A stretch of 64,000 nucleotides of DNA from Paenibacillus dendrobii (lineage in GTDB: Bacteria; Bacillota; Bacilli; Paenibacillales; Paenibacillaceae): assembly GCF_009807035.1 (NCBI RefSeq), contig NZ_WUBI01000002.1, positions 496,001-560,000 on the forward strand, written 5' to 3'. The notes beneath the pieces were generated by a model. The model ran no database searches. It saw nothing but the letters and a program-made list of their open reading frames with translations, and was not told the origin of the DNA. Both the position numbers and the translations under genes were made by a program. Position 1 is the first letter of the stretch. Each line of letters starts with the position of its first letter. Positions 8,529 to 16,661 of this stretch are shown in pieces.

Positions 8529-8672
8529 TCCATGCCACTCCTTTAATCGGTATACCAGCCATTTTTAACTTTTTTACATGATTCTAATACTTTCTACCCG
8601 AAATCTGCATTTCCTGTAACACGGGCTTAATATCTTGCTGCTATGTATTCAATTATGAACTCAAAAAAATGA

Positions 8673-8701
8673 TTGACACCTATTCTTCTCGCTGATATGA
8701 T
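8673..8701 (+). promoter_or_regulatory. sigma-A promoter of tRNA-Val
   Basis: Consensus TTGACA (8673-8678) and TATGAT (8696-8701), 17-base spacer, 26 bases before the tRNA. Confidence 0.85.
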
Positions 8702-8727
8702 ATTAAATATCCTTTAATACATATTAT

Positions 8728-8800
8728 GATCTGCTAGCTCAGCTGGGAGAGCACTATCTTGACAGGGTAGGGGTCAGTGGTTCGAGCCCACTGCAGATCA
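8728..8800 (+). tRNA. tRNA-Val (GAC)
   Basis: 73 bases fold as a complete cloverleaf. Acceptor arms GATCTGC and GCAGATC are fully complementary; the D arm contains AGCTCAGCTGGGAGAGC; the anticodon stem CTATC/GGTAG encloses loop TTGACAG with anticodon GAC; the T arm contains GGTTCGAGCCC. Discriminator A at 8800; the CCA end is not encoded. Confidence 0.93.
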
Positions 8801-8805
8801 TATCG

Positions 8806-8836
8806 AAAAAGTCCTTGATGATCAAGGGCTTTTTTC
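8806..8836 (+). terminator. terminator after tRNA-Val
   Basis: AAAAAGTCCTTGAT and ATCAAGGGCTTTTTT form a stem directly after the tRNA. Confidence 0.85.
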
Positions 8837-9051
8837 TTTTTATATTTGGGGGCGAAATGTTTATTTTCGACCACAATTCAAGGAACTCCCTAGTTTCTCT
8901 AACTGGAAGATACTACCACCCTCCTATCTTTCCCGAATTTATTTTAGTTATTAACCGACTAACCCCCATTTTGGTACAAATTTTCCTGCATATGATTTAT
9001 AGTAAAAGTAGGGATTATACAAAATCTGGAGACATAAGGGGTTAATATTGC

Positions 9052-9540
9052 ATGATTAATCATGATGGAAGTATAACGAGAATAGAAATTTATTATTACC
9101 AAGTATTGATGACCATAGATTTAATTGTAATAAGATTAAATCGAGGGCAATCTGTTCCACAAGCTGTCGAGGAAGTTTCAAACATGGATTATTCAATAAT
9201 GATAGGGACAGGTTTAAAAATGACCCATTCTTCGCATAGATTAGAATTCAGTCAACTTTTAATATACTATAAATTTTCGGATTACTTTTTCTTACTTCTC
9301 GAGTGTTTACGAGCAATAAGATCTTGGGAATCTAATAAAGCTTGTGATGCACTAGTAATTCTAAAGAGTAGGCTTGAACAACATATAATATTTGATAATG
9401 AGCGATATCATTTTTTTTCGCGTAAAGAGAAGAATTCACCTGAATCATTAGAAAAGACAGTACAAAGGTTCTTGTTTGAAAATCACTTGATCAAACAAGA
9501 AGAGTTCTACAATGATTTTGGTTTCATACGTCCTCTTTAG
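9052..9540 (+). CDS. AT-rich orphan gene, 162-aa hypothetical protein
   Basis: No family is recognised. The product has no signal peptide and is predicted mostly helical, with hydrophobic stretches around residues 15-30 and 65-85 (YYKFSDYFFLLLECLRAI) and a basic C-terminus. Base composition and codon use are distinctly AT-rich (many AAT, ATA, TTA, AGA codons) compared with neighbours such as speA or pyrC. It follows a tRNA gene directly, a common landing place for transferred DNA, though no integrase is present. AAGGGG lies 11 bases before the ATG. An immunity-type or phage-derived protein is possible but not supported by a motif. Confidence 0.6.
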   Translation: MINHDGSITRIEIYYYQVLMTIDLIVIRLNRGQSVPQAVEEVSNMDYSIMIGTGLKMTHSSHRLEFSQLLIYYKFSDYFFLLLECLRAIRSWESNKACDALVILKSRLEQHIIFDNERYHFFSRKEKNSPESLEKTVQRFLFENHLIKQEEFYNDFGFIRPL

Positions 9541-9680
9541 ATAAATATCACGTAATATTGTAAGTGGGGACTTGTTGGAATAATTTCTCCTTTTACTCTG
9601 ATAATGAACTCTATGTCCAATTATCAATAACCAACTCATTGTTAGCCCACAATCTTACTCCATCGTCATAATTTGACACC

Positions 9681-9716
9681 AAAAAGGAGTTCAGACCCTG
9701 TCTGACTCCTTTTTTC
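9681..9716. terminator. bidirectional intrinsic terminator
   Basis: AAAAAGGAGTTCAGAC pairs with GTCTGACTCCTTTTT between the orphan gene and the convergent TetR gene. Confidence 0.92.
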
Positions 9717-9728
9717 GATAACTATCCT

Positions 9729-10391
9729 TCAATTTGCTCGTACGTAACGTAGTACCATATCTTTAAGAATTTCCAATTGCCGGGCGGGATCGATATCCGA
9801 TTCCAGCATCGGAATACTGCTTTGCAGTGATAATTTTTTGGCGAAGAGTCCGAAGGCGTTGTTCATGGTGGCCAGGACTTCGTCCAGCGGCAGATCGGAT
9901 CGCAAGGAGCCGTCATTGACTCCGTCCTCCACGATCCGGGACAAAGCGGATTTAATTCTGCCAAGGGCATCGTTATATATAGAAATGTCTTCCAGCGGTT
10001 CCCGGGATTGAGCGGCATAGCTTTCGAAGGCTTCTATCAGCTTCGTGTTTTCGCTATGCTCTTTCCCAATGAAACCGATAAACACATCCAGCATTCTTTC
10101 AAGTTTCTCGTAACAAGTACCAGGTCTGCTCACGACTTCCTCAAATGTCTGAAGCTGCGATTCCACGATCTTCGTAGCCACAGCGACGATGATTTTATCC
10201 TTCTTGGGAAAATAGCGGAACACAGTAGCAACTCCCATTTGGGCTTCCGTAGAAATATCCTGCATGGTTGCTTTATCGAGTCCTTTTCTGTTGAACACCC
10301 GCTCCGCAGCTTCGATCATGAGCGTGATCCGCTGCTTCTTCGCATCCTCCCGTTCTTGGCTCCATCTGCTTCTTGAATTCAATACTTCCAC
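9729..10391 (-). CDS. TetR/AcrR family transcriptional regulator
   Basis: About 220 residues. The N-terminal helix-turn-helix is clear: RITLMIEAAERVFNRKGLDKATMQDISTEAQMGVATVFRYFPKKDKI, with the TVFRYFPKK recognition-helix pattern of TetR proteins. The C-terminal ligand domain is helical and unassigned. A TTG start at 10433 is excluded because it lies inside the promoter (TTGACA, 17 bases, TAATAT); the GTG at 10391 follows TTGGAAGGAAC, and a TTG at 10382 is the alternative. It diverges from the short-chain dehydrogenase gene at 10603, which it probably represses together with itself. Confidence 0.82.
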   Translation of the reverse strand: MEVLNSRSRWSQEREDAKKQRITLMIEAAERVFNRKGLDKATMQDISTEAQMGVATVFRYFPKKDKIIVAVATKIVESQLQTFEEVVSRPGTCYEKLERMLDVFIGFIGKEHSENTKLIEAFESYAAQSREPLEDISIYNDALGRIKSALSRIVEDGVNDGSLRSDLPLDEVLATMNNAFGLFAKKLSLQSSIPMLESDIDPARQLEILKDMVLRYVRAN

Positions 10392-10423
10392 GTTCCTTCC
10401 AAATCGGTTCCTTTTTGTTGGTG

Positions 10424-10452
10424 ATATTATCAAATGGTCTAGGGCCTGTCAA
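10424..10452 (-). promoter_or_regulatory. promoter of the tetR gene
   Basis: Minus-strand TTGACA (10452-10447), 17-base spacer, TAATAT (10429-10424). Confidence 0.75.
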
Positions 10453-10495
10453 CCGCAAAACACATGGATATCCAGGCTGTTTGAAAATGAAATAG

Positions 10496-10524
10496 TTGAA
10501 CTTTTAAATACATGGGCGTATAAT
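10496..10524 (+). promoter_or_regulatory. promoter of the short-chain dehydrogenase gene
   Basis: TTGAAC (10496-10501), 17-base spacer, TATAAT (10519-10524). Divergent from the tetR promoter, the two -35 boxes 43 bases apart. Confidence 0.75.
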
Positions 10525-10535
10525 CGGCGATGTAA

Positions 10536-10552
10536 GTGATAGCCTCACTATC
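10536..10552. promoter_or_regulatory. candidate TetR operator, overlapping dyads
   Basis: GATAG-CCTCA-CTATC (10538-10552) and the overlapping AGTGA-TAGC-TCACT arrangement (10536-10549) lie just past the predicted start point of the dehydrogenase transcript. The position fits repression by the divergent TetR protein; binding is inferred only. Confidence 0.4.
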
Positions 10553-10602
10553 TGTCAGATATTAATACTATCAATTATTTTATTCCTAAGGAGTCGGTGA
10601 AG

Positions 10603-11361
10603 ATGTCGGAAGCAAAACAAGTTGTTGTCATTACAGGAGCAGGTAGCGGCATTGGCCGTGCAACAAGTTTGAAATTCGCCGCAAATGGCGCGACGGTCGT
10701 CTTGGTTGACTTCAACCAACAGACTGGTGAAGAGACTTTGAAACTTGTGCAGGAACAAGGCGGAGAAGGAATTTTTGTACAAGCGAATGTCTCCAATAGC
10801 GCAGATGTACAGAATTATGTGAACAAAGCCGTAGAAACATACGGAAAAATCGACGTCTTCTTCAATAACGCAGGCGTTCTTCAAAAAATGGCTATGTTCT
10901 CGGATATTGATGAATCGGAATTTGACCGGATTTTCTCTGTGAATACTAAAGGTGTTTTCCTCGGCATGAAATATGTATTAAAAGTCATGGAGAAGCAAGG
11001 CCATGGAGTTATTATTAATACAGCTTCTACAGCAGGACTGCGGAGCGAACATAGTCTGTCCGCCTATTCGGCAAGCAAACATGCGGTTGTGGCGCTTACA
11101 AAGTCGGCTGCACTTGAATATGTGAAGAAAGGCATTCGCGTGAATGCAATCTGTCCAGGAGGCGTGGATACATCGCTGACGCAAGCCGTTCCAACGATGC
11201 TGCAAGAATCCGGATATGTTCCTGAGGAATTGCCTAATATGAGAATCGGTCGCTATGCACAGCCAGAAGAATTGGCTGAGGTGGTGACATTCCTCGCATC
11301 GCCTAAAAACAGCTACATGACCGGATCGATCGTTGCGGTCGATGGCGGATTGACTCTTTAA
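10603..11361 (+). CDS. short-chain dehydrogenase/reductase (classical SDR)
   Basis: A 252-residue classical SDR. The NAD(P)-binding TGAGSGIG is at residues 11-18, NNAG at 88-91, the catalytic Ser142, and Tyr155-x-x-x-Lys159 (YSASK). PGG after NAICP matches the nicotinamide-contacting turn. Asp36 at the end of the second strand (VLVDF) suggests preference for NAD over NADP. The ATG at 10603 is nine bases after AAGGAG; the GTG six bases earlier is too close. Substrate unknown; pairing with a divergent TetR regulator suggests inducible detoxification or oxidation of a small alcohol or carbonyl. Confidence 0.88.
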   Translation: MSEAKQVVVITGAGSGIGRATSLKFAANGATVVLVDFNQQTGEETLKLVQEQGGEGIFVQANVSNSADVQNYVNKAVETYGKIDVFFNNAGVLQKMAMFSDIDESEFDRIFSVNTKGVFLGMKYVLKVMEKQGHGVIINTASTAGLRSEHSLSAYSASKHAVVALTKSAALEYVKKGIRVNAICPGGVDTSLTQAVPTMLQESGYVPEELPNMRIGRYAQPEELAEVVTFLASPKNSYMTGSIVAVDGGLTL

Positions 11362-11384
11362 TCGAAATCGTTAGACCATTTAAG

Positions 11385-11414
11385 ACAAGCCCACGCGACG
11401 ATGCATGGGCTTGT
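11385..11414 (+). terminator. probable terminator after the SDR gene
   Basis: ACAAGCCCA and TGGGCTTGT are perfect arms with a 12-base loop; the T run afterwards is weak. Confidence 0.55.
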
Positions 11415-11773
11415 TACGTATTTATCCACGAACACGCGAAATCCGTAGGGTCAAAACAGAAAATGTTTGGGAACAATTTCCTCATGTATCCGCTTGCAAG
11501 CTGATTTTTCTTGTTATAAAATTTAATGTAATCAGAGCAATGGTCAGCATAACTACTCGAATCCATCTCATCAAGCTAGCTCATGTACATCATCTAGTCA
11601 CATCGCCCCTCTCGTCTGCATGCAATGAATTCATCTCATCTAGTGACTCCCTGTAAAAATTTAGGTCTATTTTCTCACGATTGTAACAAATAAGTACTTT
11701 ATATCTGGCTTTATTTCCCGTATGATAGGAATATAAAATGATTCTATAGTCTTTGATACAGGAGAATAGTCAC
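11415..11773. other. intergenic region, nothing recognised
   Basis: About 360 bases without a credible gene. It has scattered CATCTAGT/CATCTCATC words and AT-rich sequence before the next gene. I see no clear promoter, tRNA or repeat structure. Confidence 0.4.
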
Positions 11774-11968
11774 ATGGAAAAAGAAATTGAACTTGCCATT
11801 AAACGCGGACACCACGTCTTTGTCAAAAGCGTGGACGGAAGCACACTCACAGGTATCCCGGAACAATCGAGCGACCCGGATAAACTAAAAATGCGCACTC
11901 CTCTAGGATCTTTCTGGATTCCTATGGAGGAAGTCAGCTATGTATCACGCCTGATTGCATTTAAATAA
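11774..11968 (+). CDS. small hypothetical protein, 64 aa
   Basis: The ATG at 11774 follows CAGGAGAATAGTCAC, a good ribosome site. The product (MEKEIELAIKRGHHVFVKSVDGSTLTG... then MRTPLGSFWIPMEEVSYVSRLI) reads as a small beta-barrel-like protein: a helix then short strands, with a pattern reminiscent of Sm-like or YrhC-type mini-barrels, though no family is recognised. It is a single-gene unit ended by a terminator. Confidence 0.65.
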   Translation: MEKEIELAIKRGHHVFVKSVDGSTLTGIPEQSSDPDKLKMRTPLGSFWIPMEEVSYVSRLIAFK

Positions 11969-11980
11969 TAACGTCAACTG

Positions 11981-12009
11981 AAACCACTGCATCCGCAGCG
12001 GTTTTTTTC
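11981..12009 (+). terminator. intrinsic terminator
   Basis: AAACCACTGC and GCAGCGGTTTTTTT form a short stem with a strong T run. Confidence 0.85.
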
Positions 12010-12148
12010 TTGCATATGATTGACCCGCCGCTTGATTCAAGACCTCCCTTTCCGGTTTATCCTATGTTATAAAATCCGAACTTCTTGTATAGGAAAAAAA
12101 GCTTTGGCTTAACCTATATGAAGCTGATGCAGAAAGGGATGGATAGCG

Positions 12149-12307
12149 ATGGACAAGCAACATAAGCATGATGAAGAAGAAAGATTTCCCGGAGTGGATC
12201 CGATTCCTGATCCCGGCAGCGAAAATCCCTCTTCCACCAGCATGATTGAGGAAATTCTGGAAGAAGGCTCGAAGGAAGCACATAAACACAAGGAAAGCAA
12301 AGACTAA
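12149..12307 (+). CDS. small acidic/His-containing hypothetical protein, 52 aa
   Basis: Reads MDKQHKHDEEERFPGVDPIPDPG..., then SMIEEILEEGSKEAHKHKESKD. It is highly charged, proline-containing at the centre and helical at the end, with no membrane segment. AAAGGGATGG lies about ten bases before the ATG at 12149. The composition looks like that of small hydrophilic stress or spore-associated proteins, but no family is recognised. A terminator follows at 12336. Confidence 0.55.
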   Translation: MDKQHKHDEEERFPGVDPIPDPGSENPSSTSMIEEILEEGSKEAHKHKESKD

Positions 12308-12335
12308 TGTACACTGACGCAAATTGAGAAATACC

Positions 12336-12370
12336 AAAAAACCGGTGCCCTGCAATAGGCCCGGTTTTTT
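12336..12370. terminator. bidirectional terminator
   Basis: AAAAAACCGG and CCGGTTTTTT pair around an inner GCC/GGC; shared by the small gene and the convergent phosphodiesterase gene. Confidence 0.85.
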
Positions 12371-12391
12371 GTGATGATCGTATGGCACAGC

Positions 12392-13126
12392 TTAGACTTT
12401 AGCCGCCAGAAGTGCTGCGAGCTTGTCCGGATAATCGGTGATGATCCCATCGACCCCAGCCTGCAGCAGCCGCTCCATTTCTTTCACGTCATTGACGGTA
12501 AACGGATGATAGGCTTTTCCAGAAGCCTTGGCACCCGCTACAAACTCCGGCAGTACCGCATAATGATAAGCATGCAAAGCGTCCGCCTGAAGCGTTCTAG
12601 CGTACTCCCACGGCTCGTAGAGGCCTTCCATATACAGAATTCCAGTGCGGATCTCCGGCGCAAGTTTTTTGCAGAGAAACAAGGAGTAATGATTGAAGCT
12701 GGATATGACGACCCGGTCACTCATGTTAAAGGCTCTGACGCGTTCGATAACCTTCTGCTCCAAGCCTTCATAGAGAATAACTCCATTTTTAAGCTCGATG
12801 TTCACGATCGTCCCGCTGTCTTTTACCAGCTCCAGCAGCTCGTCCAGAAGCGGAATCCGCTCATTTTGAAAGGCAGAATCGAACTTGCTTCCCGCATCCA
12901 GGCTCTTTAGCTCTTGCAGGGTATGATCCTTGACCCAACCGGTACCGCTTGTCGTTCTTTCGAGCGTTTCGTCATGAATCAGGACCATCTGGCCGTCACT
13001 GGTGAGCTGAACGTCCGTCTCAATGCCGGTAGCTCCCTGTTCCAGAGCCTTTTTGAAAGCGGCCATGGTGTTCTCCGGACAAATTTGGGATGAGCCCCTG
13101 TGCGCAAAATTAATGACCTTTCCCAA
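12392..13126 (-). CDS. glycerophosphodiester phosphodiesterase (cytoplasmic GDPD/UgpQ type)
   Basis: About 244 residues forming a single GDPD TIM barrel. The active-site block is clear: AHRG, then PENT about seven residues later, ETDVQ (metal-binding Glu and Asp) and HDE. It hydrolyses glycerophosphodiesters to glycerol 3-phosphate and an alcohol. There is no signal peptide, so it is cytoplasmic. The ATG at 13135 directly abuts AAAGGAGG, so the TTG at 13126, nine bases downstream of that site, is the likelier start; the difference is three residues. Confidence 0.85.
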   Translation of the reverse strand: MGKVINFAHRGSSQICPENTMAAFKKALEQGATGIETDVQLTSDGQMVLIHDETLERTTSGTGWVKDHTLQELKSLDAGSKFDSAFQNERIPLLDELLELVKDSGTIVNIELKNGVILYEGLEQKVIERVRAFNMSDRVVISSFNHYSLFLCKKLAPEIRTGILYMEGLYEPWEYARTLQADALHAYHYAVLPEFVAGAKASGKAYHPFTVNDVKEMERLLQAGVDGIITDYPDKLAALLAAKV

Positions 13127-13299
13127 CTTCTGCATCCTCCTTTATGTACCATCTCAAAAGCTATTATATTCTTCAATTGTCAAACCCATGTTAACAGCAA
13201 AATTAACATACGTCTTAGTTTCAATTCATCTCCCGTTAACATCCCTATTTTATCATAAATATAGTTCAACCCATAAAATAAACTGTAGGAGCTGAGTAC

Positions 13300-13461
13300 A
13301 TGATTGTTTTTGATATGATCGTACACGGGGAAGTCAAGGAAACCATTCGACCTATCAGCCAGCGGCTGCACGCGATGCTTGCACAGGTAACCGAAGAAGC
13401 ACGCCGTCTCAGCGCATTGTATGGAACACCCGTTCAGGTACATCGCCGGATCATTTACTGA
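13300..13461 (+). CDS. small hypothetical protein, 53 aa
   Basis: ATG at 13300 follows TAGGAGCTGAGTAC. The product starts MIVFDMIVHGEVKETIRPIS, has a central amphipathic helix (QRLHAMLAQVTEEARRLSALYG) and ends in a basic strand VQVHRRIIY. No family is recognised. The ribosome site and protein-like composition support it; conservation in relatives would settle it. Confidence 0.5.
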   Translation: MIVFDMIVHGEVKETIRPISQRLHAMLAQVTEEARRLSALYGTPVQVHRRIIY

Positions 13462-13488
13462 TCGCATTGTAGCGCAAAATCCAGAAGA

Positions 13489-13956
13489 TTAAATGGCAAT
13501 AGCGTGATGCGCCTCCAGAATCGCCCGAATACTCCTGCTGTCCCTACGCTCGCATACCACCATCAGGATAATATGGTCCTCCATCAAGAAATCCTCGTAT
13601 TTTTGCGCGTCCTGTTCCGGTATCCCAATTCCAATCAAACCTACGACGAGCCCGTCGGTCTCGGTTCCAATCTCCGCCCCGGCCAGCTTGCTCGCTGCTG
13701 GACCAATCACCCATATAATCTCCGATCGAAGTTCAATGCTGGTAATCATATCTTTAATTTCCCCGAACAGCCCCGTGTTGCCAATGCCGGACTCCGGTTT
13801 TTTCAGCCCCGTATCTTGACTGATGATTGACAGTTCCTTCTTATTTTTTCCGAGTACGGAAATACTCTTCTTATCATATCCCTTATCCAGCAGCTGCTTA
13901 ATCGCAAGCGCAGGATTCTGCCTGTTTCGGTAAACACACATAACAATTTGTTTCAT
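13489..13956 (-). CDS. YflT/GSP17M-like general stress domain protein
   Basis: A 155-residue protein. The N-terminus (IVMCVYRNRQNPALAIKQLLDKGYDKKSISVLGKN) fits the heat-induced stress protein YflT domain, a ferredoxin-like fold in sigma-B type stress proteins. The second half contains a glycine-rich stretch (GLVVGLIGIGIPEQDAQKYEDFL) and then a strand ILMVVCE, the usual closing part of these proteins, where GIPExxAxxY is diagnostic. It is probably a cytoplasmic stress protein of unknown mechanism. GGAGGCAACCC precedes the ATG. Confidence 0.72.
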   Translation of the reverse strand: MKQIVMCVYRNRQNPALAIKQLLDKGYDKKSISVLGKNKKELSIISQDTGLKKPESGIGNTGLFGEIKDMITSIELRSEIIWVIGPAASKLAGAEIGTETDGLVVGLIGIGIPEQDAQKYEDFLMEDHIILMVVCERRDSRSIRAILEAHHAIAI

Positions 13957-14017
13957 AGGGTTGCCTCCTCGCTCGAATGATCCTTATATAATAGGTTAAA
14001 CCTTAACAGGGCAATAA

Positions 14018-14051
14018 AAACCACCCTGATGTGAATTCACACGGGTGGTTT
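14018..14051 (-). terminator. terminator of the yjcZ-type gene
   Basis: AAACCACCC and GGGTGGTTT with an inner GTGAATTCAC palindrome; on the minus strand the stem is followed by TTTTTATT. Confidence 0.85.
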
Positions 14052-14072
14052 GTGGATTATCATGTGAAGTTA

Positions 14073-14192
14073 TTAATAAATAATTGCGCGAGTAATAATC
14101 ACCAACAGAATGAAGAGCACCAGAATCGCTCCTGTGGAACGGAATGCTCCGCCAGGAAATCCATAACCAACGCCGCCTAACACTTCACTCAT
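14073..14192 (-). CDS. YjcZ family sporulation protein, 39 aa
   Basis: A 39-residue protein, MSEVLGGVGYGFPGG followed by one hydrophobic helix AILVLFILLVIITRAIIY. The Gly-rich start plus a single C-terminal membrane helix is the YjcZ/YjcM pattern of small spore-associated proteins in Bacillales. The ATG at 14192 follows GCGAAGGAGGGAATATCA. A longer in-frame reading upstream lacks a ribosome site. Confidence 0.82.
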   Translation of the reverse strand: MSEVLGGVGYGFPGGAFRSTGAILVLFILLVIITRAIIY

Positions 14193-14405
14193 TGATATTC
14201 CCTCCTTCGCCCTATACTCATCCATATCGTATGAAGTACTCCAACCGGGTGATTGGACGTAATTACTATTTTCCGGTCCCGGGAGTATATTTGCCATGAT
14301 CTCACAGCTATCACGGTGAATCATAGGTCTGCATATTGGTTAAAGGGGTATATATAGAATAAAAGAATAAATAGATTGTTGTACATAGAAGCTGGGGGGA
14401 TTCGC

Positions 14406-15488
14406 TTGCTGCAGAGCAAATATTTTCGTACATGCCTGGGGATTATCTTCGCATTGTTGATTATTTACCTGGGCTCCAAGGTCAGTTTTATTTTCAATCC
14501 GGTGGTGTTGCTGTTTAACATCATGATCATACCGGTGATGCTTGCGGGCTTTATGTACTACCTTCTGCGTCCGGTCGTGAACTTTCTGGAAAAGCATCGC
14601 TGGCCGCGGCCGATTTCCATTCTGATGATCTATTTGGTCTTTACGGGATTGCTCGTCTTATTCTCCATTCTCGTATGGCCAACGCTGCGTGAACAGCTGA
14701 TCAATTTTGCGGATAACGCACCCTATTTCGTGGAGGGTCTTCAGAAGCAATTCGAGAAGCTCCAGCAAAATCGCTTTATCTCCAAAATGATTCCAAGCGA
14801 GTCGGATGTGACTGCAAAAATCAGCGAATATCTCAATAAATTGATTACCACCGTGACTAATTCAGTATCGAACTTTATTTCCGTGGTATCCAATGTCGTT
14901 GTCATTATCGCAACCGTACCTATCGTGCTCTACTACATGTTAAAGGAGAGCAGCAAACTGATGCCGATCCTGCTGAATCTGCTCCCCCGGAAATACCGCA
15001 AGGAAGGGCATGAGGCTCTCAGCGAGATTGATTCTGCGCTCAGCAATTTTATTGTGGGCCGTGTCTTGCTGAATATCATTTTGGGCGTGCTCATGTATAT
15101 CGGGTTTCTGATTATCGGTCTGCCGTACTCCCTTCTGCTGGCCCTTATATCCATTGTGCTGAACCTGATTCCATATGTAGGAGCGGTCATCGCCGCCGTG
15201 CCGGTTGTCATTGTCGGCTTTATTGATTCTCCCTCCGTAGCCATCTGGTCGCTGGTGGTCATCGTGGTTGCACAGCAGATCCAGGACAACCTGCTCACGC
15301 CGATCATTTATGGCAAACAGCTCGATATCCATCCGCTCACCACCATCATTTTGCTGCTGATCGGCGGCGATATTTCCGGAATTCTCGGCGTCATCCTGGC
15401 CATTCCGGTCTATATGGTAGCCAAGATTATCATTTTACGGATTTACAACCTTTTTCTCTCTGAGAAGATTGATGATATGATGGAATAA
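14406..15488 (+). CDS. AI-2E family (PerM-type) permease
   Basis: A 360-residue membrane protein with about seven or eight transmembrane helices. The family features are a long central soluble segment (residues about 85-165) and the C-terminal block IPYVGAVIAAVPVVIVGF... QQIQDNLLTPIIYGKQLDIHPLTTIILLLIGG, which is highly characteristic. Members include sodium/proton antiporters and proposed AI-2 exporters; the substrate is unknown here. The TTG at 14406 is chosen because GCTGGGGGGATTCGC lies just upstream; an earlier TTG has no ribosome site. Confidence 0.87.
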   Translation: MLQSKYFRTCLGIIFALLIIYLGSKVSFIFNPVVLLFNIMIIPVMLAGFMYYLLRPVVNFLEKHRWPRPISILMIYLVFTGLLVLFSILVWPTLREQLINFADNAPYFVEGLQKQFEKLQQNRFISKMIPSESDVTAKISEYLNKLITTVTNSVSNFISVVSNVVVIIATVPIVLYYMLKESSKLMPILLNLLPRKYRKEGHEALSEIDSALSNFIVGRVLLNIILGVLMYIGFLIIGLPYSLLLALISIVLNLIPYVGAVIAAVPVVIVGFIDSPSVAIWSLVVIVVAQQIQDNLLTPIIYGKQLDIHPLTTIILLLIGGDISGILGVILAIPVYMVAKIIILRIYNLFLSEKIDDMME

Positions 15489-15515
15489 AAAAAGCGGGCC
15501 TCGGCCCGCTTTTTT
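15487..15515. terminator. bidirectional terminator
   Basis: AAAAAAGCGGGCC and GGCCCGCTTTTTT form a compact stem between the permease gene and convergent ung. Confidence 0.93.
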
Positions 15516-15520
15516 GTATG

Positions 15521-16189
15521 CTATAGATTAGGAATGGACCAGTCGATCGGCTCCATATGATGCGACTCCAAGAACGCATTCGTCCGGGAAAAAGGGCGGC
15601 TGCCGTAAAATCCCCGATGCACCGACAGTGGACTTGGATGCACGGATTCGAGCACCAAATGCCGACTGCGGTCAATGAAGGCTCCCTTTTTCTGCGCATG
15701 GCTTCCCCACAAAATAAAAACAACCGGCTTGTCCCGTTCATTCAGCTTCTCGATCACCGCATCGCTAAATCGCTCCCAACCAAGACCCTTATGGGAATTC
15801 GCTTGTCCTTCCCTGACAGTTAGAACCGTGTTAAGCAGAAGTACTCCCTGCTTCGCCCAGTGAACCAGGTAACCGTTGTTTGGGATCGGCACTCCCAGAT
15901 CGCTGTGAAGCTCCTTGTAGATATTGACGAGGGAAGGAGGTATTCTGACCCCCGGCAGAACGGAAAAGCTCAAACCATGTGCCTGTCCCGGTCCGTGATA
16001 GGGGTCCTGCCCCAATATGACGACTTTGGTATGCTCATAGGAAGTCAGCTTAAGCGCCTGAAACAAATTCTCCTTGGAAGGATGAATCGTATGTAATTTA
16101 TATTCCTTGGCAAGCGCATAGCGCAGATCATTGAAATACGGCTTCTCCACTTCCTCCTGCAGCTGCTTGTCCCAATCGTTATCGAACAT
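15521..16189 (-). CDS. ung: uracil-DNA glycosylase (family 1)
   Basis: A 222-residue family 1 enzyme. The water-activating motif GQDPYHG is at residues 60-66 with catalytic Asp62, LLLNTVLTV at 117-125 supplies the uracil-binding Asn120, and HPSPLS at 184-189 is the minor-groove loop with catalytic His184. It removes uracil from DNA at the start of base excision repair. GGAGAGGAG lies nine bases before the ATG. It is a single-gene unit. Confidence 0.96.
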   Translation of the reverse strand: MFDNDWDKQLQEEVEKPYFNDLRYALAKEYKLHTIHPSKENLFQALKLTSYEHTKVVILGQDPYHGPGQAHGLSFSVLPGVRIPPSLVNIYKELHSDLGVPIPNNGYLVHWAKQGVLLLNTVLTVREGQANSHKGLGWERFSDAVIEKLNERDKPVVFILWGSHAQKKGAFIDRSRHLVLESVHPSPLSVHRGFYGSRPFSRTNAFLESHHMEPIDWSIPNL

Positions 16190-16380
16190 TCGTCCAATCT
16201 CCTCTCCGGTGACTATTTTCGACTCTCTATTATATTAACCCAAACTCTATTTCTATCCCAGTTGAGGATGGAACTAGAGTCGATACCAGCGGCATTAAAA
16301 ATGAGTTTGATACCCAGTTACCTAGCCAAGCTCTATTCACGCAGCAAGCGCAGGTAGACAAGCAACTGGAATTATTCGCA

Positions 16381-16415
16381 AAAAAGTCCGGTGCAACTAT
16401 CTGCGCCGGACTTTT
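16381..16415 (-). terminator. terminator of the tRNA-Leu gene copy 2
   Basis: AAAAAGTCCGGTGC and GCGCCGGACTTTT; on the minus strand it follows the tRNA at 16437-16522. Confidence 0.85.
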
Positions 16416-16436
16416 CTATATGTAAGTAAAATGGTA

Positions 16437-16522
16437 TGCCGAGGACCGGGATCGAACCGGTACGGTAGTCACCTACCGCAGGATTTTAAGTCCTGTGCGT
16501 CTGCCAATTCCGCCACCCCGGC
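16437..16522 (-). tRNA. tRNA-Leu (TAA), copy 2
   Basis: 86 bases with a long variable arm typical of leucine tRNAs. The acceptor stem begins GCCGGGG; the anticodon stem CAGGA/TCCTG encloses CTTAAAA, anticodon TAA; the T arm has GGTTCGATCCC. Discriminator A; CCA is not encoded. It is base-for-base identical to the copy at 17446-17531. Confidence 0.94.
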
Positions 16523-16596
16523 ATGCAGACAAAAAGTAGATTACCACGTTTATCCTCCGCTTGCAAGTTCTTTTTTTCTTTTTCGACAGATTACGC

Positions 16597-16625
16597 AAAA
16601 AAGCCCTCCAATAAGGAAGGCTCTT
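16597..16625 (-). terminator. terminator of the ydhK gene
   Basis: On the minus strand, AAGAGCC and TTCC pair with GGA and GGGCTTTTTT, ending in six T. The stem is imperfect. Confidence 0.6.
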
Positions 16626-16661
16626 CATTCACAATGGATGGACTGAAAGTCTATTCCATCC

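Noticed and set aside
8815..9045. 76-codon frame after tRNA-Val
   Set aside because: It begins inside the tRNA terminator and lacks a ribosome site.
8728..9720. Integrated prophage or genomic island at tRNA-Val
   Set aside because: Only one odd gene, no integrase, no repeated tRNA 3' end; recorded as a possible remnant only.
11405..11656. 83-codon frame after the SDR gene
   Set aside because: Overlaps the SDR terminator, has no ribosome site and a non-protein-like composition.
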